Assembly: GCA_937871155.1 (NCBI GenBank)
Contig: CALMXV010000011.1
Location: 1 to 6,122, forward strand
From: an uncultured Taibaiella sp.
GTDB lineage: Bacteria > Bacteroidota > Bacteroidia > Chitinophagales > Chitinophagaceae
Direction: 5' to 3'
DNA length: 6,122 bases
Part shown: piece by piece, positions 1 to 6,122 of the stretch
Layout of the letters: every line of letters begins with the position of its first letter
Position numbering within the stretch: the first letter of the stretch is position 1
Program-made: the position numbers and the translations under genes
Notes under the pieces: model-generated
Databases searched by the model: none
What the model saw: only the letters and a program-made list of their open reading frames with translations
Told to the model about the DNA's origin: nothing

Positions 1-1
1 A

Positions 2-1078
2 CGATTTTTAGTAGCATGGAATCGGAAGCAAAAGTCACGAGAACAATACATTCGTACAGCTTATTTTAAAGAAGCACTTCATTATCAAGACAGCACCGTG
101 CAGTTAAATTCAAACAACTTATCGCGCCAAAGTTATATTGAGGCTGGATGGAAGCAGACGTTCACATATCGTCATAAACTATTAGTTTTTTTGCCGGCTC
201 AATGGTCGCAAATGCAAACAACGAAAGGATGGAAAAGCCAATGGAAAACAGCCGTAGCAGCCGCATATACTTATACTGATGCCCTTGAAAAATTTAAATC
301 AACTATGCATCTAAGAGCAGAGTGCATAGACAACAATTTTATTTTATTACCCGGAATAGGAGCTACTTATCAACTCACAAATTATCTAACAGTTAGAGGC
401 AATATTCAGAAGACCTATCGTGCACCTACTTTAAATGAATGGTATTATGATCCGGGCGGTAATCCTAATTTATTATCCGAACAAGGATGGGCAGCGGATG
501 TGGGTTATAGTGCGGTGTGGCAACCATTATCTTCACTTAAAATTACACAAGAAGGAAATGGGTTCTATCGTTCTATTCATAATTGGATAGCATGGTTTGG
601 AGGAGCAATATGGACGCCTCATAATATAGCTACCGTACGTAGTGTCGGTGCTGATGCGCAATGGACTGCTTCGTATACCACAAGAAATTTCCAATATCAA
701 CTCGTAATTAAAGGTGCTTATACATCAGCTATCACTACACAGAGTTATTTGCCCAATGATGGAAGTGTAGGCAAACAAATTCCTTATACACCTCTTTGGC
801 TTTGGATAGCTAATGCCAGCATTGCTTATAAAGGCTTTTCTTTACAGTTGAATCAGACCTATACCAGTTATAGATTTTATAATACCGACGAGACCGGCTA
901 TTTGCCTGCTTATAGCCTTAGCAATTTGCAGCTTTCAAAAATAGTTGACTTCAAAAAATATCAAGTACAATTAGGCGGATGGGTCAATAATATTTGGGAT
1001 GTTTCCTATACTATTGTAGCCTCTCGGCCGATGCCCGGTAGAAACGTTTCTGTAGCGGTTACTCTTATAAAAAAATAA
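2..1078 (+). CDS. TonB-dependent outer-membrane receptor, C-terminal part (5' end outside window)
   Basis: This is the C-terminal 358 residues of a TonB-dependent receptor, which imports a scarce ligand across the outer membrane using TonB energy. The frame is open from base 2. The GTG at 98 is internal, because receptor-like sequence (AWNRKQKSREQYIRTAYF) lies upstream of it. Visible family signs are the barrel motif TYRAPTLNEWYYDPGGNPNL (bases 413-472), the stretch IWTPHNIATVRSVGAD near the middle, alternating aromatic and polar beta strands throughout, and the closing RPMPGRN element (1025-1045) before the last strand. The plug domain and TonB box are missing because they lie upstream. The short barrel and these motifs resemble small BtuB-like (cobalamin or siderophore type) receptors of Bacteroidota, but the ligand cannot be read from this part. 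The protein ends in Ile-Lys-Lys rather than the usual terminal aromatic residue. Family assignment is firm; BtuB-likeness is tentative. Confidence 0.9.
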   Translation, partial: RFLVAWNRKQKSREQYIRTAYFKEALHYQDSTVQLNSNNLSRQSYIEAGWKQTFTYRHKLLVFLPAQWSQMQTTKGWKSQWKTAVAAAYTYTDALEKFKSTMHLRAECIDNNFILLPGIGATYQLTNYLTVRGNIQKTYRAPTLNEWYYDPGGNPNLLSEQGWAADVGYSAVWQPLSSLKITQEGNGFYRSIHNWIAWFGGAIWTPHNIATVRSVGADAQWTASYTTRNFQYQLVIKGAYTSAITTQSYLPNDGSVGKQIPYTPLWLWIANASIAYKGFSLQLNQTYTSYRFYNTDETGYLPAYSLSNLQLSKIVDFKKYQVQLGGWVNNIWDVSYTIVASRPMPGRNVSVAVTLIKK

Positions 1079-1143
1079 TACTGTATCTTTCCACCCACAA
1101 TTTAAAAACTTTAGAGGAGGAGAGTTCTCAATTCCTCGCCACC

Positions 1144-2454
1144 ATGGCTTTTGATTTATTTATAACACTGTTTCTAGTACTACTGAATGGTTTTTTTGTA
1201 GCTGCTGAATTTGCTATCGTCAAAGTACGTATTTCTCAAATTGAAGTTCGAGAGGATATCAACAAAACACTTTCCGGAGTGGCTAAGTCTATTGTTAATA
1301 ATTTAGATGGCTACCTTGCTGCCACACAATTAGGCATTACACTAGCTAGTCTTGGCTTAGGCTGGGTAGGAGAAGGAGTTGTTACAGAATTACTACTTCG
1401 TTTTTTTCATTTTTTTAATTTCAATCTAACAGAAGAAACTGCGCATACCCTTTCTGTACCTATTGCTTTTGCCTTTATTACAGTGTTGCATATTACGTTT
1501 GGTGAGCTGGCTCCTAAGTCGATAGCTATTCGTTATCCTACCAATACCACATTTGCTGTATCGTTGCCCTTGCGTGTTTTCTATTTCATATTTCGTCCGT
1601 TTATTTGGCTGCTCAATGGCTTTGCTAATTTCATTCTTCGTGTATTTGGAATCAAATCTGTTCATGGTAGTGAAATCCATTCCGAAGAAGAATTGAAAAT
1701 GATCATTTCTGAAAGCCACGAAGGGGGAGCTATTGAAGAAACAGAGCGTGACCTTATCAGAAATGTGTTCGACTTTGACGATAGGCGTGTCAGCGATATT
1801 CAAACGTTACGCAAGAACATTACTGCTATGCGTGCTGATTTTACGTTACAGCAAGCTATAAATTTTGCTATTTCAGAAGGGTATTCCCGTTATCCTGTCT
1901 ATACCTCTTCATTGGATGATATTATAGGTGTGATTTACACCAAAGACTTGATGCGTACCATGATGGCAGCAAGAAAACCCGATACCCTACAGCCTCTTAT
2001 ACGTAAAACCTATTTTATCTCTGATAGTAAAAAGATTAAAGAGCTGCTTAAGGAATTTCAGATAAAGCGTATGCAAATGGCGATAGTGACCAATGAAATC
2101 GGTGAGGTGTCTGGTATAGTGAGTATGGAAGATATCTTAGAAGAGTTGGTGGGAGAGATACAAGATGAATACGATAATGAGAAGCCCTACGTGGAAAAGA
2201 TTGGCAATAATAAGTTTTTAGTGAGCGCACATCGTAAGCTTTCAGATATTAATAAGTATTTACCTTATCGTTTAGAAGAAAGTGAAGAATATGAAACCCT
2301 GTCAGGTTTAATCGCATTTATGCACCCCCAAGAATTACATGAAATGGATATCGTTTCTGTAGAACCTTATGAGGTAACGATAAAAAAGATGTACCGCAAC
2401 TCAGCAGAAACTGTTGAACTAGAACTTTACTCTGCACAAGACGACGAATCTTAA
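1144..2454 (+). CDS. CNNM/CorC (HlyC) family membrane protein with CBS pair
   Basis: This 436-residue inner-membrane protein belongs to the CNNM/CorC family (formerly called hemolysin C), whose members are linked to Mg2+ or Co2+ export and ion homeostasis. Domains in order: a DUF21 membrane domain at residues 1-175, with hydrophobic segments near 3-24, 57-80, 103-122 and 135-168, the conserved LNGFFVAAEFA start and the GELAPKSIAI motif (120-129); a linker with SEEELKMIISES; CBS1 around 225-275 (SRYPVY, DDIIGVIYTKDL); CBS2 around 286-338 (MAIVTNEIGEVSGIVSMEDI); and a CorC_HlyC domain around 348-430. The length is normal for the family. CBS pairs in this family usually bind adenine nucleotides. 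The ATG is the first normal start after an in-frame TAG at 1039. The gene starts 65 bases after the receptor and no terminator is visible between them. The Bacteroidota paralogue GldE shares this architecture, but nothing here singles out GldE. The transported ion is inferred from the family only. Confidence 0.95.
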   Translation: MAFDLFITLFLVLLNGFFVAAEFAIVKVRISQIEVREDINKTLSGVAKSIVNNLDGYLAATQLGITLASLGLGWVGEGVVTELLLRFFHFFNFNLTEETAHTLSVPIAFAFITVLHITFGELAPKSIAIRYPTNTTFAVSLPLRVFYFIFRPFIWLLNGFANFILRVFGIKSVHGSEIHSEEELKMIISESHEGGAIEETERDLIRNVFDFDDRRVSDIQTLRKNITAMRADFTLQQAINFAISEGYSRYPVYTSSLDDIIGVIYTKDLMRTMMAARKPDTLQPLIRKTYFISDSKKIKELLKEFQIKRMQMAIVTNEIGEVSGIVSMEDILEELVGEIQDEYDNEKPYVEKIGNNKFLVSAHRKLSDINKYLPYRLEESEEYETLSGLIAFMHPQELHEMDIVSVEPYEVTIKKMYRNSAETVELELYSAQDDES

Positions 2455-2589
2455 GCTTATCATAGAAAGCCCTAAAATTTTTAAAGTCCCTTGTTTAGAT
2501 TGTCTTTTAAAATTATCTTTAACAACTAGATAACGTCTTAGGCAAATATAGTTGACTTAGATACTATTCAAATTGAATACTTTTCTCAA

Positions 2590-2943
2590 ATGGGTATAGT
2601 CTTTATTGTAGTAATTTTTATTTTAGGAATTCTCTTGTATAATATGCTGAATAGCCAAGAAAAGACCTATGGTTATACTAAGATTAGTACCATTTCCTAT
2701 CGAACTGACGGAACAGAACAAATAAAAACATTTGATGAGACAGGGATTCTATTTGTAGCTAAAAAATTTGTGACCATAGATGGAGAACGTTATTGGTTTA
2801 AAAATCCCAATAAGAAATTGAATCAAGTAGTGTTGAAATATGATGGCAACACCTTAAAGACAGTTTGCCTCAATCTTCCTGAAAATTTACAACGCCTATA
2901 CTACGTTGGGAAAATGAATAGTATAAAAGACTTAAGCCGCTAG
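2590..2943 (+). CDS. Hypothetical small membrane-anchored protein
   Basis: A 117-residue protein I do not recognise. Residues 1-20 form one strongly hydrophobic segment with no lysine or arginine before it and no signal-peptidase-like site after it, so it reads as an uncleaved N-terminal membrane anchor. The rest (about 22-117) is polar and rich in short beta-strand-like stretches such as YTKISTISYR, GILFVAKKFVTI and ERYWFKN, with one cysteine at 93 and a basic C-terminus. This suggests a small globular domain held at the membrane. The ATG is the first possible start after an in-frame TAG at 2539. There is no Shine-Dalgarno, only AT-rich sequence, which is usual for Bacteroidota. It lies 135 bases after the CorC-type gene and 56 bases before the hydrolase gene. 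It is likely real, because its length, start context and anchor-plus-domain composition are coherent and no better frame overlaps it. Function is unknown. Confidence 0.75.
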   Translation: MGIVFIVVIFILGILLYNMLNSQEKTYGYTKISTISYRTDGTEQIKTFDETGILFVAKKFVTIDGERYWFKNPNKKLNQVVLKYDGNTLKTVCLNLPENLQRLYYVGKMNSIKDLSR

Positions 2944-2950
2944 CCGTCTC

Positions 2951-2977
2951 TTGCTTCTATTATTTCCATTACTTTTG
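2951..2977 (+). promoter_or_regulatory. Candidate Bacteroidota-type promoter of the hydrolase gene
   Basis: TACTTTTG at 2970-2977 matches the Bacteroidota -7 consensus TAnnTTTG exactly. A TTG at 2951-2953 is a possible -33 element with a spacing of 16, slightly shorter than the usual 17-23. Transcription would begin near 2983-2985, giving a leader of about 15 bases before the ATG at 3000. The position between two genes supports it. It is inferred from sequence alone. Confidence 0.6.
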
Positions 2978-2999
2978 CAACTTTCAAATTTATTGTTTT

Positions 3000-4007
3000 A
3001 TGAAATTAGTTACCTATTCTGATCAAGGAAAAGAAAAACTCGCTTTTTTAATTAACAACGAACTCTATCATACATCAACCGCCAATTCTGAGTTACCAGC
3101 TACATTGATGGAAATGCTACAAGACTGGGAGCATTTTTCTGCTATTGCCAGAAAAACGGAAGAGGATATTAAGACAGGAAAATTAAGTATCGAACCATCT
3201 ATTCCTTATCAAGAAGAAAATGTTTTGGCGCCGTTGCCACGTCCTATATCCTGCAGAGATGGATATGCATTTCGCCAGCACGTAGCCGCTGCACGTCGTA
3301 ATAGAAAGGTAGATATGATTCCTGAGTTTGACCAATATCCAATTTTCTATTTCACCAATCATTTAGCCATTCAAGGTCCAGGAGCAATTCATTGCATGCC
3401 GGATCATTTTAATAAATTGGATTTTGAATTGGAAGTAGCCATTGTAACTGCAAAAAAAGGAAGAAACTTTACGGCAGCACAAGCCGACGATTATATAGCA
3501 GGGTTTATGATTATGAATGATATGAGTGCAAGAACCTTACAAATGGAAGAAATGTTGCTCAATCTAGGACCCGCCAAAGGCAAAGATTTTAGTACTGTAA
3601 TTGGGCCAATATTAGTAACGCCTGATGAACTTGAAGCATACAAAATATCGGCTAAACCCAACCATACCGGTAATAATTACAACCTAAAAATGACTTGCAA
3701 GGTAAATGGTATCCAAGTAAGTGAAGGCAATGTCGGAGATATGGATTGGACCTTTGCTGAAATCTTAGAACGTTGTGCTTATGGAGTGGATATCCATCCG
3801 GGAGAGGTTATTGGAAGTGGAACTGTAGGCACCGGGTGTTTCTTAGAGTTGAATGGTACCGGATTATTAAACAATCCTAGCTTTATCCCTCAATGGCTTC
3901 AGCCGGGTGATGTTGTAGAAATGGAAATTGAAGGATTAGGAAAACTTACCAATACCATTGAAGCTGATGATACTGATTGGAGTATTCTGAAGCTAAAGAA
4001 GAAATAG
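3000..4007 (+). CDS. Fumarylacetoacetate hydrolase (FAH) family protein
   Basis: A 335-residue cytoplasmic enzyme of the FAH superfamily, which uses a divalent metal to hydrolyse C-C bonds in fumarylacetoacetate-like diketo acids. An N-terminal cap-like domain spans about 1-75, followed by the catalytic fold. By comparison with mouse FAH, visible metal ligands are Asp87 (CRDGYAF), Glu143 and Glu145 (DFELEVAIV) and Asp174 (MNDMSAR). His94, seven residues after Asp87, matches the catalytic histidine, and Arg178 and Lys195 (GPAKGKDFST) match other active-site residues. The late family block MDWTFAEILERC ... GEVIGSGTVGTGCFLELNG is present at 248-286. The length fits the roughly 330-residue bacterial type often found with tyrosine/homogentisate breakdown, so 4-fumarylacetoacetase (EC 3.7.1.2) is the leading guess. 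Other FAH-family activities cannot be excluded, and no other gene of that pathway is in the window. It has its own promoter-like box and terminator, so it is probably monocistronic. Confidence 0.93.
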   Translation: MKLVTYSDQGKEKLAFLINNELYHTSTANSELPATLMEMLQDWEHFSAIARKTEEDIKTGKLSIEPSIPYQEENVLAPLPRPISCRDGYAFRQHVAAARRNRKVDMIPEFDQYPIFYFTNHLAIQGPGAIHCMPDHFNKLDFELEVAIVTAKKGRNFTAAQADDYIAGFMIMNDMSARTLQMEEMLLNLGPAKGKDFSTVIGPILVTPDELEAYKISAKPNHTGNNYNLKMTCKVNGIQVSEGNVGDMDWTFAEILERCAYGVDIHPGEVIGSGTVGTGCFLELNGTGLLNNPSFIPQWLQPGDVVEMEIEGLGKLTNTIEADDTDWSILKLKKK

Positions 4008-4029
4008 CTTCTAAATTTATATTCATAAT

Positions 4030-4076
4030 ACCTCATTACCATTAAAGTATTCGCAAAATGGTAATGAGGTTTTTTT
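4030..4076 (+). terminator. Strong intrinsic (rho-independent) terminator after the hydrolase gene
   Basis: A perfect 14-base-pair inverted repeat: ACCTCATTACCATT at 4030-4043 pairs with AATGGTAATGAGGT at 4057-4070 around a 13-base loop. A run of seven T (4070-4076) follows directly. It begins 23 bases after the hydrolase stop codon, so it should end that transcript and insulate the next gene. The other strand has no comparable T run, so it acts mainly on the + strand. Confidence 0.92.
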
Positions 4077-4228
4077 ATGGATATTACTTTGTCAAAAATG
4101 CCATAATGAAAAGTAGTTTAGCCATCTTAAGTTAATAATGAATTTGTAGATAATTATAAATTGATTTTTAAATAAATTTGTATTTCTAACATTAATATTA
4201 TTATTATGAATTTAAAAAACATTTTATT
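4077..4228 (+). other. AT-rich intergenic leader region before the secreted-protein gene
   Basis: This stretch runs from the end of the terminator to the ATG. It is strongly A/T biased and holds the candidate -7 box described separately. No Shine-Dalgarno is present; the sequence before the ATG is A- and T-rich (TTTAAAAAACATTTTATT), as is usual for Bacteroidota starts. I saw no RNA gene or convincing coding frame on either strand. Confidence 0.6.
4173..4180 (+). promoter_or_regulatory. Candidate -7 promoter box of the secreted-protein gene
   Basis: TAAATTTG fits the Bacteroidota -7 consensus TAnnTTTG and lies 48 bases before the ATG at 4229, in a very AT-rich stretch after the terminator. 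No well-spaced -33 TTG is visible: the nearest are at 4161-4163 (too close) and 4144-4146 (26 bases away). A promoter is expected here because the preceding terminator is strong, but in such AT-rich DNA a chance match is possible. Confidence 0.4.
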
Positions 4229-6122
4229 ATGAAACAACTTCTTTTCCTCTTCGTTTTTCTTATGAATCCTGCCTTTATGCAGGCACAGTTTAGTGCCGAT
4301 AGTACCCAACCGATGAAGGTATGTGATACTACAAATGAGCAACTAATTGTATTAGCCATTTCGGATGGGCAAAATGGCTCTTTTGTATTTTGGGTCGATA
4401 GACGTTTTGCAGGTCCAACAAATAGATTTGCAATTTACGGTCAACACTATGATGAATATGGCTTTGAAAAGTGGCCTCATCAAGGGAAAATTATTGTTGA
4501 CACATTAGCGAATCCTAGGCACTTCAGAATTGCAAATTGGCAAAATGGAATTTTATTGAGTTACATTAAAAATAGCAATGACTCTATTTTCGTTAAGTAT
4601 ATTGATACTAGCGGCAATGATGTTTGGGCTACTCCAAAGCTTATAGCTAATGCTTCAATAAGTAGCTATGTATTAGCTATAGATAACGCTGGGTTTAATG
4701 TTTTTCCAACCGCTTCTGGCGCCATTATCACTCATAATATTACTTACTACGGCGGTGCCGGTGGCTTTTCTTATAATCGTATAGATTTCAGTGGCAATCT
4801 TACCTTCCCTATATTAAGTAAAAAATGGAGCCAATATCTGCTTGCCGGTTATAACTTTCTTTGTCAAAAAGATATGAATGACGGGTTGTACTTATTAGCA
4901 AAAGGAAATGGCATAGGGTCATTGCTAACTATTTACCATATTAGCAATGTTACGGATACCATGTCTTGGTCAACGGGAACAGAGGTAACTGGTGGAGCCC
5001 CTAATGCATTTGGAGGTAATATATCCTTGATGGTAGATGCATCTAACAACCTATATGTTGTTTGGGATGCGATGTATTACACTAAAATTTTCATTTCAAA
5101 ATTAACGACTTCCGGAAGTTTTGCTTGGCCACAATCTAGAATTAATCTTAGTGATAGTTCCTTATACAGTCCTACACTTAGCACTGGGCGAATTAAAAAT
5201 AACAACATTTTCGTAAGCTGGCTTGAAACACATAATTCCAATACAATATTGAAAGTACAACGATTAGATACAGCAGGTGCCACATTATGGAATACTTATG
5301 GCAATATCGTAGATTCAACCAATGGATTGTACAGCCGCCCTAGAATAGCCTTCAACGACAGTGGAATTACTGTGGCATTAATACCTTATAATGCAGGTTT
5401 CACTTTTGCCTTACAAGCTATTCGAAACAATGGCACCAATATTTGGAATGATAACGGTAGAGTATTGGATGCAACTCCTGGTATGCCATCTTATGAATAT
5501 TTTACTTTATTAGATAGTCGTCTCGGATGCAATGTCGCTTATTGGGTAAAGCAAATAGGACCAGCTTCTGATATTTATGGTGGTAAAGCATGCCTTACTC
5601 TTGCTCCTTTAGCATTAAATTATACCGACTTTGATGTCGTATGTAGCGGAACTCATGTGAGTGTTTTATGGAAAGTACAATCTGATGAATCCGGAAAATT
5701 TTGGGTAGAAAGAAGTGTTGATTCAAAAAACTGGGAAACTATCCATCAAGTAACGCTCAAAGAAAACCAAGCAGGATATAATTATGTCTATTATGATGAA
5801 CCTACTAATGGTGGCTACTATCGTATTGTTTTCGAAAGCATTAATGGAAATAAAACCTTTTCTGAGATTAAAAAAGCTCTATGTCAAAGTATAGCAGCCT
5901 ATCAAGTTTATCCGAACCCGTCAACTACTGCTATAAATTTTAAGAGCTCGAATTCATCATCAACAGAAATGCTAAAAATCATAAACCCCAATGGCACCTT
6001 AGTACATCAAAGCAGTTTTATAGGTAGTGCTACAGTAGATGTTAATCGTTTTAACCCCGGTATTTACTTCTACGAAATAACAAATAAACAAACACAAGCT
6101 ACCAATAGAGGAACATTTACTG
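4229..6122 (+). CDS. T9SS-sorted secreted protein with propeller-like repeats (3' end outside window)
   Basis: A secreted or surface protein, open for 631 codons with no stop before the window ends. Residues 1-19 form a signal peptide (MKQLLFLFVFLMNPAFMQA) with likely cleavage before Gln20. Residues about 40-455 hold seven repeats of roughly 54 residues that look like propeller blades (see the repeat entry). Residues about 463-552 match the fibronectin-III-like domain that commonly precedes T9SS sorting domains (KFWVERSVDSKNWETI ... GGYYRIVFESINGNKTFSEI). From about 559 comes a type A sorting domain: YPNPS at 561-565, NPNGTLV at 586-592 and FNPGIYFYEI at 608-617. Only the last few residues, normally a GKF-like end, should be missing. 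The ATG at 4229 is the only start after an in-frame TAA at 4193, and it places the signal peptide correctly. The ATG at 4206 is in another frame. No catalytic motif is seen, so a binding, adhesion or structural role is only a guess. Confidence 0.9.
   Translation, partial: MKQLLFLFVFLMNPAFMQAQFSADSTQPMKVCDTTNEQLIVLAISDGQNGSFVFWVDRRFAGPTNRFAIYGQHYDEYGFEKWPHQGKIIVDTLANPRHFRIANWQNGILLSYIKNSNDSIFVKYIDTSGNDVWATPKLIANASISSYVLAIDNAGFNVFPTASGAIITHNITYYGGAGGFSYNRIDFSGNLTFPILSKKWSQYLLAGYNFLCQKDMNDGLYLLAKGNGIGSLLTIYHISNVTDTMSWSTGTEVTGGAPNAFGGNISLMVDASNNLYVVWDAMYYTKIFISKLTTSGSFAWPQSRINLSDSSLYSPTLSTGRIKNNNIFVSWLETHNSNTILKVQRLDTAGATLWNTYGNIVDSTNGLYSRPRIAFNDSGITVALIPYNAGFTFALQAIRNNGTNIWNDNGRVLDATPGMPSYEYFTLLDSRLGCNVAYWVKQIGPASDIYGGKACLTLAPLALNYTDFDVVCSGTHVSVLWKVQSDESGKFWVERSVDSKNWETIHQVTLKENQAGYNYVYYDEPTNGGYYRIVFESINGNKTFSEIKKALCQSIAAYQVYPNPSTTAINFKSSNSSSTEMLKIINPNGTLVHQSSFIGSATVDVNRFNPGIYFYEITNKQTQATNRGTFT
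4379..5587 (+). repeat. Seven divergent propeller-like protein repeats inside the secreted protein
   Basis: Protein-level repeats with the core pattern (x)D-x-x-G-x3-W-x3-5-G-x-x-V. The aromatic anchor falls at residues W82, W133, F193, W247, W300, W354 and W406, spaced 51, 60, 54, 53, 54 and 52. A glycine sits exactly four residues before six of the seven anchors; the fourth repeat has Asp243 there instead. Before each core is a hydrophobic strand pair such as SFVFWVDRR, NLYVVWDAM, NIFVSWLET or NVAYWVKQI. That strand pattern occurs once more after the seventh anchor (residues 434-453), which could close the ring with N-terminal strands. The repeats differ at DNA level, so they are old rather than recent duplications. 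A seven- or eight-bladed beta-propeller is inferred. Confidence 0.7.

Noticed and set aside
98..100. GTG as the start of the receptor gene
   Set aside because: The frame stays open to the window edge, with receptor-like residues upstream, and the plug domain would be absent; the true start is outside the window.
1426..1803. Open frame of 125 codons on the minus strand inside the CorC-type gene
   Set aside because: It lies wholly within the confident DUF21/CBS coding sequence and its translation shows no domain-like or membrane pattern; it is an antisense shadow.
2048..2230. Open frame of 60 codons on the minus strand inside the CorC-type gene
   Set aside because: It overlaps the conserved CBS2 coding region and has no recognisable content.
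2476..2514. Imperfect inverted repeat (AATTTTTAAAG / CTTTTAAAATT) after the CorC-type gene, considered as a terminator
   Set aside because: The arms are almost entirely A/T with one mismatch and a 17-base loop, and no T run follows; it is weak compared with the hairpin at 4030-4076.
2552..2585. TTG ... TACTTTTC considered as a promoter for the small membrane protein
   Set aside because: The -7 box has one mismatch (C for G), the spacing is at the upper limit (23), and it ends four bases before the ATG, so a transcript would be leaderless or start inside the gene.
4206..4208. Alternative ATG for the secreted protein
   Set aside because: It is in a different reading frame from the signal peptide and repeats.
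4154..4342. Minus-strand frame of 62 codons across the leader and start of the secreted-protein gene
   Set aside because: It is mostly translation of AT-rich intergenic DNA (Lys/Ile/Phe-rich) and conflicts with the clear signal peptide on the + strand.
5077..5283. Minus-strand frame of 68 codons inside the secreted-protein gene
   Set aside because: It is opposite the well-spaced repeats of the + strand frame; no independent start context or motif supports it.

Overview
The window is low-GC bacterial DNA that looks like a member of the Bacteroidota, perhaps a Chitinophagaceae- or Sphingobacteriales-type organism. Three things point there: a secreted protein ending in a type IX secretion (T9SS) C-terminal sorting domain, Bacteroidota-type -7 promoter boxes (TAnnTTTG), and AT-rich translation starts without a well-placed Shine-Dalgarno. 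The lineage below phylum is inference. All five genes are on the + strand.

Layout: (1) 2-1078, the C-terminal part of a TonB-dependent outer-membrane receptor whose 5' end lies outside the window. (2) 1144-2454, a complete CNNM/CorC (HlyC-type) membrane protein with DUF21, two CBS domains and a CorC_HlyC domain. (3) 2590-2943, a short membrane-anchored protein of unknown function. (4) 3000-4007, a fumarylacetoacetate hydrolase family enzyme with its active-site residues intact, preceded by a recognisable promoter and followed by a strong intrinsic terminator at 4030-4076. (5) 4229 to the window end, a large secreted protein with a signal peptide, seven propeller-like repeats, a fibronectin-III-like domain and a T9SS sorting domain. 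This last gene has no stop codon inside the window, but it is open for 631 codons and probably lacks only a few residues.

The genes do not form an obvious pathway: nutrient import, ion or envelope homeostasis, an unknown membrane protein, an aromatic-catabolism-type hydrolase and a surface or secreted protein. Genes 1 to 3 are closely spaced, with no convincing terminator between them, and could be partly co-transcribed. Gene 4 looks like its own transcription unit, and the terminator separates it from gene 5. No RNA genes, insertion sequences, CRISPR arrays or phage features were seen. I found no convincing undescribed multi-gene system. The most distinctive items are the propeller-repeat T9SS protein and the orphan small membrane protein.
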